Part shown: piece after piece, positions 18,374 to 28,241 of the stretch
Numbering within the stretch: position 1 is the stretch's first letter
Layout: the number at the start of each line of letters is the position of its first letter
From: Cellulosimicrobium cellulans
GTDB lineage: Bacteria; Actinomycetota; Actinomycetes; Actinomycetales; Cellulomonadaceae
DNA length: 64,000 nucleotides
Assembly: GCF_024124905.1 (NCBI RefSeq)
Contig: NZ_JAMXST010000002.1
Location: forward strand, 767,554 to 831,553
Direction: 5' to 3'
Program-made: the position numbers and the translations under genes
The notes under the pieces: generated by a model
The model's database searches: none
Seen by the model: only the letters and a program-made list of their open reading frames with translations
What the model was told of the DNA's origin: nothing

Positions 18374-19699
18374 ATGATCACCCGTATCGATCTTCGAGGA
18401 CGTTCCCTGTCCGCCCGCGAGCTCGTCGAGACCCTGCCGCGCGCAGAGCTCGGCGTCGAGGACGCGGCGCATCGGGTCGCCCCGATCATCGAGGCGGTCC
18501 GGGAGCGCGGCGCGGACGCGCTGCGCGAGTACGCCGAGCGGTTCGACGGCGTGCGCCCCGAGCACCTGCGCGTCCCGGCCGACGCGCTCGCCGACGCGCT
18601 CGCGGGCCTCGACCTCGACGTCCGGTCAGGCCTGGAGGAGGCGATCCGTCGTGTGCGGCTCGTGCACGCCGCGCAGCGCCCGCAGGACTTCACGGTCGAG
18701 ATCGCGCCCGGGGCGCAGGTCCGCCAGCGCTGGGTGCCGGTGCGGCGCGTCGGGCTCTACGCGCCCGGCGGCCTCGCGGTCTACCCGTCGTCGGTGGTGA
18801 TGAACGTCGTCGCGGCGCAGGAGGCGGGCGTCCGCAGCCTCGCGGTCGCGTCGCCGCCCCAGAAGGAGAACGGCGGCCTGCCGCACCCGACGATCCTCGC
18901 GGCCTGCGCGCTGCTCGGGGTCGACGAGGTCTACGCGGTGGGCGGTGCGCAGGCGGTCGCGATGTTCGCCTACGGCGCCACGGGCAGCGAGCCGCAGGAC
19001 GGGGGCGTGCTGTGCGAGCCGGTCGACGTCGTGACCGGTCCCGGCAACGTGTTCGTGGCCGCGGCCAAGCGGCTCGTGCGCGGCGTCGTCGGCATCGACG
19101 CGGAGGCCGGCCCCACCGAGATCGCGATCCTCGCGGACGGCACCGCCGACCCGGGCCACGTCGCGGCCGACCTCATCAGCCAGGCCGAGCACGACCCGCT
19201 CGCGGCGGCCGTCCTCGTCACGCCGTCCGTCGAGCTGGCCGCCGCGGTCGAGGCGCGCCTCGCGGACCTCGTGACGGCGACGAAGCACGCGGCGCGCGTC
19301 GCGCAGGCGCTCGCCGGTCCGCAGTCCGCGATCGTGCTCGTCGACGACCTCGAGCACGGTCTGCAGGTGGTCGACGCCTACGGCGCGGAGCACCTCGAGA
19401 TCCAGGCGGACGGCGCGGCAGCGCTGGCCGAGCGGGTCACGAGCGCGGGTGCGATCTTCGTCGGCCCCTGGTCGCCCGTCTCGCTCGGCGACTACATGGC
19501 CGGGTCCAACCACGTGCTGCCGACCGGCGGCTGCGCGCACTTCTCGAGCGGCCTCGGGGTGCACAGCTACGTCAAGGCGGTCCAGGTCGTCGAGTACGAC
19601 CGTGACGCTCTGGAGGAGCTGGCGGACCGGATCGTCGCCGTCGCGAACGACGAGGACCTCCCGGCCCACGGCGAGGCGGTGCGGGCGCGGTTCCTGTGA
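18374..19699 (+). CDS. hisD: Histidinol dehydrogenase HisD
   Basis: Zinc- and NAD-dependent four-electron oxidation of L-histidinol to L-histidine, the last step of the pathway. The 441-residue protein has [44 protein letters not shown], the [12 protein letters not shown] loop, [10 protein letters not shown] (catalytic/zinc region) and the terminal [13 protein letters not shown]. The longer open frame (17 extra codons) runs through the promoter, so ATG 18374 is chosen. In most actinobacteria hisD is contiguous with hisC-hisB; here an acetyltransferase, recQ, adh and a Rieske gene intervene. Confidence 0.96.
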   Translation: MITRIDLRGRSLSARELVETLPRAELGVEDAAHRVAPIIEAVRERGADALREYAERFDGVRPEHLRVPADALADALAGLDLDVRSGLEEAIRRVRLVHAAQRPQDFTVEIAPGAQVRQRWVPVRRVGLYAPGGLAVYPSSVVMNVVAAQEAGVRSLAVASPPQKENGGLPHPTILAACALLGVDEVYAVGGAQAVAMFAYGATGSEPQDGGVLCEPVDVVTGPGNVFVAAAKRLVRGVVGIDAEAGPTEIAILADGTADPGHVAADLISQAEHDPLAAAVLVTPSVELAAAVEARLADLVTATKHAARVAQALAGPQSAIVLVDDLEHGLQVVDAYGAEHLEIQADGAAALAERVTSAGAIFVGPWSPVSLGDYMAGSNHVLPTGGCAHFSSGLGVHSYVKAVQVVEYDRDALEELADRIVAVANDEDLPAHGEAVRARFL

Positions 19700-20175
19700 C
19701 GGCCGCGCGCGAGCACCGCGTGCCGGTGCGGCGCGCGGTCCCGCGCGATGCCGACGACCTCGTCGCCCTGCGCGTGCACCTCATGCGCGCGATGGGGGAG
19801 TCGGACTCCGAGGACGGCGCCTGGCAGCGCCGGGCGAGGGAGTGGTTCGCCCGCAGGCTCGGCGCGGAGGACGTCGTCGCCTTCGTCGTCGACGCGCCCG
19901 ACCAGGTCGCGGCGTGCGCCCTCGTCGAGCTGCACCGGTCGGTGCCGTCCGCGCGGAACCCGCACGGCACGACGGCGCACGTGTCGAACGTCTGCACCGT
20001 GCCCGGGGCGAGGGGCCAGGGCTACGCGCGTGCGTGCGTCGTCGCGGCCCTCGACTGGGCGCGCGCGAACGGGGCGGACTCGGTCTCCCTGCACGCCACG
20101 CCCGACGGCGAGTCCCTGTACCGCGGGCTCGGCTTCGTCGACACGACGTACACGGAGCTGCGCCTGCGGTGGTGA
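19696..20175 (+). CDS. GNAT family N-acetyltransferase
   Basis: The 159-residue protein starts at GTG 19696, overlapping the hisD stop by 4 bp. The acetyl-CoA-binding segment [20 protein letters not shown] and the C-terminal [20 protein letters not shown] are standard GNAT motifs. Substrate unknown; coupling to hisD is positional only. It converges on recQ with just 16 bp between stops. Confidence 0.85.
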   Translation: MTAAREHRVPVRRAVPRDADDLVALRVHLMRAMGESDSEDGAWQRRAREWFARRLGAEDVVAFVVDAPDQVAACALVELHRSVPSARNPHGTTAHVSNVCTVPGARGQGYARACVVAALDWARANGADSVSLHATPDGESLYRGLGFVDTTYTELRLRW

Positions 20176-20191
20176 TGCGCTCGCGGGGCCG

Positions 20192-22690
20192 TCAGCGGAC
20201 CCCCAGGACGAAGGGGTGCACGGCGGTGGCGCCCGCCTGGCGCAGCAGGCGCGCCGCGACGGTGAGGGTCCAGCCCGACTCGGTGTAGTCGTCGACGAGG
20301 AGCACGCGGCGACCGGCGAGCCCCGCCCGCGCGGCGTCCGACAGCTCGAGGTGCAGGCGGCCGGCGACCCCCGCGAGCCGGGTCGCGGAGTTCACGTCGT
20401 GCCGGCCCGGCTCCTCGCGGCCCGGGACCGGCCCGACGGCGCCGATGAGCGGCTTGCCGAGGTAGCTCGCGAGCCCGTTCGCGAGGTGGAACGTGAGCCG
20501 CGGTCGCGTCGCCGAGCGGACCTCGACGACGCCGTCCACGAGGAGCCGGCGTCCAGCGGGAGCCGTGGTGCCGGGTTCGGCGCCCTCGCCGGGCCCGGTC
20601 TCCGCCTCCGGCGCAGCGGCGGCCTCGTAGAGCTCCGCCCAGTCGTCGAGCACCCGCGCGGCCGCGCGCCGGAGCGCGACGGGCGTGTCGCCGTCGGGTG
20701 TCCCGGGGGCGAAGAGCTCGCGCAGCGGCGCCGACCAGCCGAGCCCGTCGAGCCGCGCGACGGCCCGGCCGGTCTCCGCGAGCTCGTCCGCGCCGAGGCG
20801 CCCGCGCAGGTCGAGGCCCAGGCGGTCCATGCCGCTCGGCCACTGGCGGCGTGCCACGACCTCCACCCCGGGGCGGTCCATGTCGGCGCGGGCGGCGGCG
20901 ACGGCCTCGGCGTCCGGGAGCGCGGGCAGCGTCACGCCGCCGCACGTGTCGCAGCGCCCGCAGCGCCACCCGTCCTCGAGCTCCGGGTCGTCGAGCGCGG
21001 CACGCAGGAACGCCATGCGGCACCCGTCGGTCGCCTCGTAGTCGAGCATCGCCTGCTGCTCGGCGGTGCGCGTGGCGTCGACTCGCTCGTACCGCTCCGC
21101 GTCGTACGTCCACGGCCGCCCCGTGGCCTCCCAGCCGCCCTTGACGCGCCGGACGGCGCCGTCGACGTCGAGCACCTTGAGCATGCCCTCGAGGCGCGAG
21201 CGCTTGAGGTCGACCTGCGTCTCGAGCTGCGCGACCGACTGGGTCCCTCCGGTGCTCAGGGCGTCGAGCGTCGCGCGGACCTGGGACTGCGGCGGGAACG
21301 CGGTCGAGGCGAACCACTCCCAGATGCGCCGGTCCTCCTCGCCGGGCAGCAGCACGACGACGGCGGAGTCCACGCCGCGGCCCGCACGCCCGACCTGCTG
21401 GTAGTAGGCGATGGGCGAGCTCGGCGCACCGAGGTGGACGACGAACGCGAGGTCGGGCTTGTCGAAGCCCATCCCGAGTGCCGAGGTCGCCACGAGCGCC
21501 TTGACCCGGTTCTCCTTGAGGTCCTCCTCCAGGCGCTCGCGCTCGGCCGGGTCGGTCTGGCCCGTGTACGAGGCGACGGCGAGCCCCGCCGCGCGGAGCT
21601 GGCTCGCGACCTGCTCGGCCGCGGAGACGGTGAGGCAGTAGACGATGCCCGACCCGTCGACGTCCTGCAGCGCCTCGACGAGCCACGCGACGCGCGTGGG
21701 CTGGTCGGGTAGGCGCAGGACGGCGAGGTGCAGCGACTCGCGGTCCAGCCCGCCGCGCAGGACGAGCACGTCCTCGTGGCCCGCCTCGCCGGCTCCGGCG
21801 GCCGCGCCGGACGCGTGCGCCGCGGTCACGCCGAGCTGCTCGGCGACGTCCGCCGTCACGCGCGCGTTCGCCGTCGCCGTCGTCGCGAGCACGGGGATGC
21901 CGGGCGGCAGGTCGGCGAGGAGCGTGCGGATGCGGCGGTAGTCGGGCCGGAAGTCGTGGCCCCAGTCCGAGATGCAGTGCGCCTCGTCGATGACGACGAG
22001 GCCGGCGTCGGCCGCGAGCCGGGGGAGCACCTCGTCGCGGAAGCCCGGGTTGTTGAGCCGCTCGGGCGAGCAGAGCAGCACGTCGACCTCGCCGGCGGCG
22101 ATGGCCCGGTGCACGTCGTCCCACTCGGTGACGTTGGCGGAGTTGATGGTGACGGCCTTGATGCCCGCCCGCGCCGCGGCCGAGATCTGGTCGCGCATGA
22201 GCGCCAGGAGCGGGGAGACGATGACGGTCGGCCCGGCGCCGCGGTCGCGCAGCAGACGCGTGGCCACGAAGTACACCGCGGACTTGCCCCACCCGGTGCG
22301 CTGCACGACGAGCGCACGACGCCGGAACGCCACGAGCGCCTCGATCGCGCGCCATTGGTCCTCGCGCAGCGCCGCGTCGTCGCGCCCCACGAGCGCGCGC
22401 AGCGCCGTCTCGGCGTCCTCGCGCAGCGACTGGCCGTCGAGCAGGCCCCGCAGCATGGCGAGCTTGGCCCGCTTGGCGGCCTCCCCGCCGTCGGGCGCGG
22501 GGGAGGACGCACGGGTCGGGAGGTCGGTGCCGTCCGGTACCGCCACGCGCGGCGCCGGCGCCGGGTCCGGGCCTGGCCCCGACGGCGCGGCCTCCGCCCA
22601 GGGGTCGCCGTACGGGTCGGCGGGCTCGTCGAGCGGCGGCGCGTCGGCCGGGTCGAAGGGCAGGTCGGCGTACGGGTCGGTGGGGCTCAC
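20192..22690 (-). CDS. recQ: RecQ-family ATP-dependent DNA helicase with C-terminal phosphoribosyltransferase-like domain
   Basis: A 3'-5' helicase of the RecQ family, 832 residues. The first 90 residues are acidic and Pro-rich. Walker A is RTGWGKSA (about 131-138); VVIDEAHCISDWGHDFRPDY carries DEAH, and VVHLGAPSSPIAYYQQVGRA the later helicase motifs. The RecQ zinc site is CRMAFLRAA followed by CGRCDTC. No HRDC domain is seen; instead the tail ends in VLLVDDYTESGWT, a PRPP-binding loop like that of ComF/type I phosphoribosyltransferases. GTG 22690 is chosen because TACGAT lies 7 nt before it. Confidence 0.92.
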   Translation of the reverse strand: MSPTDPYADLPFDPADAPPLDEPADPYGDPWAEAAPSGPGPDPAPAPRVAVPDGTDLPTRASSPAPDGGEAAKRAKLAMLRGLLDGQSLREDAETALRALVGRDDAALREDQWRAIEALVAFRRRALVVQRTGWGKSAVYFVATRLLRDRGAGPTVIVSPLLALMRDQISAAARAGIKAVTINSANVTEWDDVHRAIAAGEVDVLLCSPERLNNPGFRDEVLPRLAADAGLVVIDEAHCISDWGHDFRPDYRRIRTLLADLPPGIPVLATTATANARVTADVAEQLGVTAAHASGAAAGAGEAGHEDVLVLRGGLDRESLHLAVLRLPDQPTRVAWLVEALQDVDGSGIVYCLTVSAAEQVASQLRAAGLAVASYTGQTDPAERERLEEDLKENRVKALVATSALGMGFDKPDLAFVVHLGAPSSPIAYYQQVGRAGRGVDSAVVVLLPGEEDRRIWEWFASTAFPPQSQVRATLDALSTGGTQSVAQLETQVDLKRSRLEGMLKVLDVDGAVRRVKGGWEATGRPWTYDAERYERVDATRTAEQQAMLDYEATDGCRMAFLRAALDDPELEDGWRCGRCDTCGGVTLPALPDAEAVAAARADMDRPGVEVVARRQWPSGMDRLGLDLRGRLGADELAETGRAVARLDGLGWSAPLRELFAPGTPDGDTPVALRRAAARVLDDWAELYEAAAAPEAETGPGEGAEPGTTAPAGRRLLVDGVVEVRSATRPRLTFHLANGLASYLGKPLIGAVGPVPGREEPGRHDVNSATRLAGVAGRLHLELSDAARAGLAGRRVLLVDDYTESGWTLTVAARLLRQAGATAVHPFVLGVR

Positions 22691-22697
22691 CCGCACG

Positions 22698-22703
22698 ATC
22701 GTA
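22698..22703 (-). promoter_or_regulatory. Leaderless promoter -10 for recQ (TACGAT)
   Basis: On the minus strand TACGAT is followed by 7 nt and the GTG at 22690. There is no ribosome-binding site. This spacing excludes the alternative GTG two codons upstream, which would leave a 1-nt spacer. Confidence 0.6.
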
Positions 22704-22739
22704 GGCGCACCCGCCGACCCTCGGGTCGTCGTGCACAGG

Positions 22740-22780
22740 CCGCGGCCCGCGGACCCCGGGGACGGGGTCGCGGGCCGCGG
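22740..22780 (-). terminator. Terminator-like hairpin after adh
   Basis: CCGCGGCCCGCGGACCCC and GGGGTCGCGGGCCGCGG are near-perfect inverted arms (17 bp, one bulge) around a short loop, 20 bp after the alcohol dehydrogenase stop. There is no U-tract. It would separate the adh transcript from recQ. Confidence 0.6.
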
Positions 22781-22799
22781 GAGCCGAGCGCGTGGGACG

Positions 22800-23831
22800 T
22801 CAGGAGCGCATGTCCATGACCACGCGACCGTCGATCCTGCCCTCCTCCATCTCGGAGAAGATCGCGTTGATGTCGTCGAGCGGGCGCACCGTGTACGTCG
22901 GGCTGATCTTCCCGCGGGCGAAGAAGTCGAGCGCCTCCGCCATGTCCTTGCGCGTCCCGACGATCGACCCGCGCACGGTCAGCCCGAAGAGGACGGTCGT
23001 GAAGATGTCGAGGGGGAATTTCTCCGGCGGGAGCCCGACGAGCGAGACCGTGCCGCCGCGGCGCAGCGCTCCCACGGCCTGCGGGAACGCGTGCGCGTTG
23101 ACGGCGGTGACCAGCGCGCCGTGGACGCCGCCGCCCGTCTGCTCCTGGATCTCGGCGGCGGCGTCGGGCGACGTCGCGGCGTCGACCGTGACCTCCGCGC
23201 CGTGCTTGCGCGCGAGGGCGAGCTTCTCGTCGTCCACGTCCACCGCGGCGACGCGGCGGCCCATCGCGACGGCGTACTGCACCGCGATGTGCCCGAGCCC
23301 ACCGATCCCGGAGACCAGCACCCACTCGCCGGGCTGGGTGTCCGTGACCTTGAGGCCCTTGTAGACGGTGACGCCCGCGCACAGGATCGGCCCCACGGCG
23401 GACAGGTCGACCCCGTCCGGGACCACCGGGCAGTAGCGCGAGTCGACGAGCATGTACTGGCCGAACGAGCCGTCGACCGAGTAGCCGCCGTTCTTCTGGT
23501 GCGGGCACAGCGTCTCCCAGCCCGTCTCGCAGTACTCGCACTCGCCGCACGCGCTCCAGAGCCAGGCGTTGCCGACCGTGTCGCCGTCCCGGACGCGGGT
23601 CACCTGGTCGCCCACCGCGACGACCGTGCCGACGCCCTCGTGGCCGGGCACGAACGGGGGCGAGGGCTTGACCGGCCAGTCGCCGTGCGCGGCGTGCAGG
23701 TCGGTGTGGCACACGCCGGTGTAGTCGACCTTGACGAGGGCCTCGTGCGGTCCGGGGGTGGGGACCTCGACCTCGTCGACGCGCAGCGGGTCCGTGAAGG
23801 AGTGGACGACGGCGGCACGCATGGTGGGCAT
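22800..23831 (-). CDS. Zinc-dependent alcohol dehydrogenase (AdhP-like)
   Basis: Medium-chain NAD(P)-dependent dehydrogenase of 343 residues. Catalytic-zinc ligands are in GVCHTDLHAAHGDW (Cys) and VPGHEGVG (His-Glu). The structural zinc site is CGECEYCETGWETLCPHQ. The Rossmann loop is GIGGLGHIAVQYA and the cofactor-binding Asp is in AAVDVDDEK. ATG 23831 follows GAGGTGAT at 5 nt, so the earlier in-frame GTG is rejected. TAGCGT about 70 bp upstream is a possible -10. Resembles ethanol-active AdhP/AdhT enzymes; the physiological substrate is unknown. Confidence 0.9.
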   Translation of the reverse strand: MPTMRAAVVHSFTDPLRVDEVEVPTPGPHEALVKVDYTGVCHTDLHAAHGDWPVKPSPPFVPGHEGVGTVVAVGDQVTRVRDGDTVGNAWLWSACGECEYCETGWETLCPHQKNGGYSVDGSFGQYMLVDSRYCPVVPDGVDLSAVGPILCAGVTVYKGLKVTDTQPGEWVLVSGIGGLGHIAVQYAVAMGRRVAAVDVDDEKLALARKHGAEVTVDAATSPDAAAEIQEQTGGGVHGALVTAVNAHAFPQAVGALRRGGTVSLVGLPPEKFPLDIFTTVLFGLTVRGSIVGTRKDMAEALDFFARGKISPTYTVRPLDDINAIFSEMEEGRIDGRVVMDMRS

Positions 23832-23949
23832 GACGATCACCTCGGATCCTCGGGGAGAGTGGCGGCCGGACCGTGCCGGCGGTCCTGCCTCGTCCTCGAC
23901 GCTACGCGCGCCGGGGAGGGCCGGCGCGGTGAGCGGCGGTATCGACGAC

Positions 23950-24381
23950 TCAGGGCCGTGCGGCTCGTGACCTTCGCCTCTCCACGACGAGGGCGAGAGT
24001 CCCCGCCACCACGACGACCCACTCGCTCACCGCGGCGAGCACCTGCTGCGTCCCGCCCACCGTCTCGTTCACGCCGAAGAACCCCACGGTCGTCGACAGG
24101 TAGAACGCGGCGAGGGTGAGCGCCCCGAACCCGACCGCGCCGAGGAGCGGGAGCCAGTGCCGCCACACGAGCACGAAGAGGCCGAGGACCAGTCCCGCGA
24201 CCGCGTTGAGCGCGAAGAGGGGGCCGACGACGTCGATGTCGCGGTACCCCTCGACGAACAGGGCGAGGTGGACGTCGGCCGAGAGCAGCAGCCCGGCGGC
24301 GGTCAGGCCGCGCAGGACCCACGCGCCGAGCGCGCGGCCCTCCCGGATGGGCGGCGTGGGCGGCCCCGTGGTCACGGACAT
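23950..24381 (-). CDS. Four-helix membrane protein, uncharacterised
   Basis: A 143-residue protein with about four hydrophobic helices (ALGAWVLRGLTAAGLLLSAD; VGPLFALNAVAGLVLGLFVL; LPLLGAVGFGALTLAAFYL; VLAAVSEWVVVVAGTLALVV) and a basic C-terminus. The start at ATG 24381 is supported by a GGAGGAG ribosome-binding site; the longer open frame is a shadow. It is divergent from the Rieske gene. I do not recognise a family with confidence, and no enzymatic motif is seen. Confidence 0.8.
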   Translation of the reverse strand: MSVTTGPPTPPIREGRALGAWVLRGLTAAGLLLSADVHLALFVEGYRDIDVVGPLFALNAVAGLVLGLFVLVWRHWLPLLGAVGFGALTLAAFYLSTTVGFFGVNETVGGTQQVLAAVSEWVVVVAGTLALVVERRRSRAARP

Positions 24382-24529
24382 CGTCGTCTCCTCCGCTCGT
24401 GGGCGGTCGGGGCGCGGGCCCGCGCGCCCCGGTGCTTCAATGGAACCGCCGCCGACGTCGTCTCGCGCGCCGGGCGGCCGGGGCGGGTCGAGGGGTCCGC
24501 CGTGCAGGCACCGTGCAGGGAGGCCGGAC

Positions 24530-25090
24530 ATGGACGCACCGCACCGCGCGGACGCCGCGCACGGCGCCGGACCCGACCGGAGCACGAGGGCTCCGGCCCG
24601 TGGCCCGGACCGGGGTTCGGCCCCGCGGCCGCGTGTCCCCCACGCGGTGACGCCGACGCGGCGCGTCGTCCTCGCCGGGTCCGGCGCGGGCGCCGCGCTC
24701 GCCCTCCTCGCCGCGTGCGGCGGCGAGCCGTCGGGGACGCAGGACGGGGCGACGAGCGGCGACGACGGCTCCGGCGGGGGCGAGGCCGTCGTCGAGCCCG
24801 GACAGGCGCTCGCCAGCACCGACGACGTCCCGGTCGGCGGGGCGCTCGCGGTCACCGTCGCGGGGGCCCCGCTCCTCGTCACGCAGCCCGAGGAAGGGAC
24901 GTTCGCGGCCTTCAGCGCGATCTGCACCCACCAGGGCTGCACGGTCGCGCCCGGGGACGGCGAGCTCCTGTGCCCGTGCCACGCGTCCCGCTACGACCTC
25001 GCGACCGGCGCCGTGCTCGGCGGGCCGGCACCCGCGCCCCTGCCCGAGGTGCCCGTGACGGTCGACGGCGGCGAGGTCACGTCCGCCTGA
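24530..25090 (+). CDS. Exported Rieske [2Fe-2S] lipoprotein
   Basis: A 186-residue protein. About 40 N-terminal residues precede a twin-arginine signal ([20 protein letters not shown]) ending in a lipobox-like LAAC. After an acidic linker comes a Rieske domain with both cluster motifs, CTHQGC and CPCHASRYD, so the Cys-His/Cys-His ligands are complete. This is the qcrA/arsenite-oxidase-like fold, but no cytochrome b partner is nearby, so it is a free-standing extracytoplasmic electron-transfer protein. ATG 24530 follows GGGAGG. The physiological partner is unknown. Confidence 0.88.
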   Translation: MDAPHRADAAHGAGPDRSTRAPARGPDRGSAPRPRVPHAVTPTRRVVLAGSGAGAALALLAACGGEPSGTQDGATSGDDGSGGGEAVVEPGQALASTDDVPVGGALAVTVAGAPLLVTQPEEGTFAAFSAICTHQGCTVAPGDGELLCPCHASRYDLATGAVLGGPAPAPLPEVPVTVDGGEVTSA

Positions 25091-25200
25091 CGTGGCGGCC
25101 GGGGACCGCGCGCCGGGCGCGAGGTCGGCGCGAGCCCGGCCACGACCAGCGCCGCTGCCCGCGTGCCGGACGTCACGGACGTCGGTGGGCGCCCGGTTCG

Positions 25201-25206
25201 TAGACT
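25201..25206 (+). promoter_or_regulatory. Leaderless promoter -10 for hisC (TAGACT)
   Basis: TAGACT with a 6-nt spacer (gtccgg) before the GTG at 25213; no Shine-Dalgarno. It drives the compact hisC-hisB-hyp-hisH run. Confidence 0.7.
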
Positions 25207-25212
25207 GTCCGG

Positions 25213-26376
25213 GTGACCCCACCCTCCGTCGCGGGACGGCCCCTGCTCCCGCTGCGCCCCGAGCTCGCCGGCGTCGAGCCGTACGGCGCGCCGCAGCTCG
25301 ACGTCCCGGTCCTGCTCAACGTCAACGAGAACCCGCACGCGCCGAGCGAGGCCGTCGTCGCGACGATCACGCAGGCCGTGCGCGACGCCGCCGCCGGGCT
25401 CAACCGCTACCCCGACCGCGACTTCCTCGGGCTGCGCGCCGACCTCGCGGCGTACCTGGGCGCGGAGTCCGGCGTCGCGCTGGGCGCCGAGCAGCTCTGG
25501 GCGGCCAACGGGTCGAACGAGATCATGCTCCACGTGCTGCAGGCGTTCGGCGGCCCGGGCCGCACCGCGGTGTCGTTCGCGCCCACGTACTCGATGTACC
25601 CGGAGTACGCGCGCGACACCCACACGGCGTGGGTCGTCGGGCGCCGCGCCGAGGACTTCACGCTCGATCCGGAGCACGCGCGCGAGGTGGTCGCGCGCGA
25701 GCAGCCGTCCGTTGTCCTGCTCGCGAGCCCCAACAACCCGACCGGGACCGCGCTGCCCGCGGCGACCGTCGAGGCGGTGTGCGAGGCGGCGCTCGCGGTC
25801 CGCGTGCCGCTCGCCGACGGGCGCGAGGCGCCGGCCGTCGTCGTCGTCGACGAGGCGTACGGCGAGTTCCGCCGCGCCGGCACGCCCTCCGCGCTCGAGC
25901 TGCTCGACCGGTACCCGAACCTCGCCGTGACGCGCACGATGTCCAAGGCGTTCGCGCTCGCGGGCGCCCGCGTGGGCTACCTCGCGGCGTCGCGCGAGCT
26001 CGTCGACGCGCTGCGCGTGGTCCGGCTCCCGTACCACCTGTCCGCCGTGACCCAGGCGGTCGCGCGCGCGGCCCTGTCGCACTCGGCGGAGCTGCTCGCG
26101 CAGGTCTCGGCCCTGCGCGAGCGGCGCGACGAGACCGTCGCGTGGCTGCGCTCGCTGCGGCACCCGGACGGGCGCGCGCTCGCGGTCGCGGAGTCCGACG
26201 CGAACTTCGTCCTCTTCGGCACGTTCGACGACCGGCACGCGGTCTGGGCGGGCCTGTTGGAGCGGGGCGTGCTCATCCGGGAGACTGGTCCCGACGGCTG
26301 GCTGCGGGTGTCGATCGGCACCGGCGAGGAGATGCGGGCCTTCCGACAGGCCCTCGTGGAGGTGGCAGGACTGTGA
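25213..26376 (+). CDS. hisC: Histidinol-phosphate aminotransferase HisC
   Basis: PLP-dependent fold-type I aminotransferase that converts imidazole-acetol phosphate to histidinol phosphate. The 387-residue protein shows [13 protein letters not shown], the cofactor region [29 protein letters not shown] (Asp binding the PLP ring nitrogen) and [16 protein letters not shown] with the Schiff-base lysine at about K245. GTG 25213 is the leaderless start. The stop overlaps the hisB start. Confidence 0.96.
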   Translation: MTPPSVAGRPLLPLRPELAGVEPYGAPQLDVPVLLNVNENPHAPSEAVVATITQAVRDAAAGLNRYPDRDFLGLRADLAAYLGAESGVALGAEQLWAANGSNEIMLHVLQAFGGPGRTAVSFAPTYSMYPEYARDTHTAWVVGRRAEDFTLDPEHAREVVAREQPSVVLLASPNNPTGTALPAATVEAVCEAALAVRVPLADGREAPAVVVVDEAYGEFRRAGTPSALELLDRYPNLAVTRTMSKAFALAGARVGYLAASRELVDALRVVRLPYHLSAVTQAVARAALSHSAELLAQVSALRERRDETVAWLRSLRHPDGRALAVAESDANFVLFGTFDDRHAVWAGLLERGVLIRETGPDGWLRVSIGTGEEMRAFRQALVEVAGL

Positions 26377-26972
26377 AGCGCACCGCGCGCATCGAGCGCG
26401 CGACGTCCGAGTCGAGCGTGCTCGTCGAGCTCGACCTCGACGGCACGGGACGGACGGAGATCTCGACGACCGTCCCGTTCTACGACCACATGCTCACGGC
26501 GCTGGGCAAGCACTCGCTCATCGACCTCAAGGTGGTCGCGACGGGCGACACGCACATCGACGCGCACCACACCGTCGAGGACGTGGCGATCACGATCGGC
26601 GAGGCGCTGCGCGTCGCGCTCGGGGACAAGGCCGGCATCGGCCGCTTCGGCGACGCCACCGTTCCCCTCGATGAGGCGCTCGCGCTCGCCGTCGTGGACG
26701 TGTCCGGACGCCCGTACCTCGTCCACTCGGGCGAGCCGGAGGGCCAGGAGTACCACCTCATCGGCGGGCACTTCACGGGGTCGCTCACGCGCCACGTGCT
26801 CGAGTCGATCGCGCACCACGCGGGCATCTGCATCCACGTGCGCGTCCTCGCCGGTCGCGACCCGCACCACATCGTCGAGGCGCAGTTCAAGGCCCTCGCC
26901 CGCGCCCTGCGCGCCGCGGTCGCTCCCGACCCGCGCGTCGAGGGCGTCCCGTCCACCAAGGGGGCCCTGTGA
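26373..26972 (+). CDS. hisB: Imidazoleglycerol-phosphate dehydratase HisB
   Basis: Manganese-dependent dehydration of IGP to imidazole-acetol phosphate. The monofunctional 199-residue form has both His-rich metal motifs, [11 protein letters not shown] and [12 protein letters not shown], plus [17 protein letters not shown] and the terminal [15 protein letters not shown] 26373 overlaps the hisC stop (GTGA). No phosphatase domain is fused, as expected outside enterobacteria. Confidence 0.96.
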   Translation: MKRTARIERATSESSVLVELDLDGTGRTEISTTVPFYDHMLTALGKHSLIDLKVVATGDTHIDAHHTVEDVAITIGEALRVALGDKAGIGRFGDATVPLDEALALAVVDVSGRPYLVHSGEPEGQEYHLIGGHFTGSLTRHVLESIAHHAGICIHVRVLAGRDPHHIVEAQFKALARALRAAVAPDPRVEGVPSTKGAL

Positions 26973-27484
26973 GCACGCACGACGACGACGCGCTCGACGG
27001 CGTCGAGATCCCGGACGACCTCTCGTCCCTCACGGGTCCTTCCGCGGCGCCCGACCTCGTCGCGCTCATCACGCAGATCGCCGGGGCCGAGCCGCTCGCC
27101 GCGGCGTGCTCGCTCGCCCAGGTCGAGGCCGACGTCGTGCCGACCGACGTGGGCGCCGTCGCGGTGCTCCGCGACACGGCCGGTGACGCGCCCGCGCACG
27201 CCGCCGCCGCGCTGACCACCCTGGTCAAGGGCGTGCCGCTCGTGCTCGTGGCGCGCAGCGGCGAACAGCTCACGATGACGCGCTGGACCGACGGCGCCCC
27301 GGGCGACCAGCTCGCGCCGGGCCTCGTGCTCGGCGGCGCGCCCGAGGCGCTCGAGGACCTGCTCACCGGCACGACGACGCTCGCCGACCAGGCCGGCGTC
27401 GTCGCGAGCTCGTCGATCTCGCGCTGGAAGGCGATGCGGCTGCTCACGTCCGCCGCGCGCCGGGCCCGGAAGAGCGGCGCATGA
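26969..27484 (+). CDS. Conserved protein of unknown function between hisB and hisH
   Basis: A 171-residue soluble protein overlapping hisB (GTGA) and hisH (ATGA), so translationally coupled on both sides. It has no signal peptide or membrane segment. The N-terminus is acidic ([14 protein letters not shown]), the middle forms likely alpha/beta structure ([18 protein letters not shown]), and the C-terminus is basic ([18 protein letters not shown]). I recall unnamed genes at this operon position in related Micrococcales but no established function. An accessory role in histidine biosynthesis is only an inference from position. Confidence 0.8.
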   Translation: MSTHDDDALDGVEIPDDLSSLTGPSAAPDLVALITQIAGAEPLAAACSLAQVEADVVPTDVGAVAVLRDTAGDAPAHAAAALTTLVKGVPLVLVARSGEQLTMTRWTDGAPGDQLAPGLVLGGAPEALEDLLTGTTTLADQAGVVASSSISRWKAMRLLTSAARRARKSGA

Positions 27485-28158
27485 GCGAGCCGGTCGTCGG
27501 TGAGGCGTCGGGCGTGCGGCGCCCGTCCGTCGTCGTCCTCGACTACGGGTTCGGCAACGTCCGCTCGGCCGTGCGTGCGCTCGAGCGCGTCGGCGCGGAC
27601 GTCGAGCTCACCGCGGACCGTGCCGCGGCCCAGGACGCCGACGGGCTCGTCGTCCCCGGCGTCGGCGCGTTCGCCGCGGTCATGGCGGGCCTGCGCGGCG
27701 TCCGCGGCGACGAGATCGTCGGACGGCGGCTCGCCGGCGGGCGCCCCGTGCTCGGCATCTGCGTGGGCATGCAGGTCATGTTCGACCGGGGCGACGAGCA
27801 CGGCACCTTGACCGACGGGCTGGGGGAGTGGGCCGGTCTCGTCGACCGGCTCGAGGCGGAGGTCGTGCCCCACATGGGCTGGGACACGGTCGACGTGCCC
27901 GCGGGCAGCGTGCTGTTCCGCGGCGTCGAGGACGAGCGCTTCTACTTCGTCCACTCCTACGCCGCCCGGTCCTTCACGACGGGCCAGGACCTGCCCGCCG
28001 ACTCGCCGATCCGGCGACCGCTCGTCACGTGGTCCGACCACGGCGGGAGGTTCGTCGCCGCCGTGGAGAACGGGCCGCTGTCCGCCACGCAGTTCCACCC
28101 CGAGAAGTCCGGCGACGCGGGCGCGACCCTGCTCGAGAACTGGGTCCGCTCGCTCTGA
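27481..28158 (+). CDS. hisH: Imidazole glycerol phosphate synthase glutaminase subunit HisH
   Basis: Class I glutamine amidotransferase that supplies ammonia to HisF. The 225-residue protein has the oxyanion strand and nucleophile [11 protein letters not shown] (Cys), [16 protein letters not shown] and the catalytic His-Glu pair in QFHPEKSG. The N-terminus [14 protein letters not shown] is typical. ATG 27481 overlaps the upstream stop. hisF is not in this window, so its partner must lie elsewhere. Confidence 0.95.
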   Translation: MSEPVVGEASGVRRPSVVVLDYGFGNVRSAVRALERVGADVELTADRAAAQDADGLVVPGVGAFAAVMAGLRGVRGDEIVGRRLAGGRPVLGICVGMQVMFDRGDEHGTLTDGLGEWAGLVDRLEAEVVPHMGWDTVDVPAGSVLFRGVEDERFYFVHSYAARSFTTGQDLPADSPIRRPLVTWSDHGGRFVAAVENGPLSATQFHPEKSGDAGATLLENWVRSL

Positions 28159-28164
28159 CCGACC

Positions 28165-28193
28165 GCGCGCCGGGTGCACCTCGCCCGGCGCGC
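28165..28193 (+). terminator. Intercistronic hairpin hisH-priA
   Basis: GCGCGCCGGG and CCCGGCGCGC form a 10-bp stem around a 9-nt loop, 6 bp after the hisH stop. It could be a terminator, an attenuator or an mRNA-stabilising structure; no U-tract follows, so read-through to priA is likely. Confidence 0.5.
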
Positions 28194-28241
28194 ACCACCC
28201 GGCGCGACAGCGACGCGCCGCCGACACCGATGGAGAACCCC

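Noticed and set aside
26969..27484. Interpretation of the hisB-hisH spacer gene as hisF or hisI
   Set aside because: It has none of the barrel or metal-binding motifs of those enzymes, so it is left as unknown.
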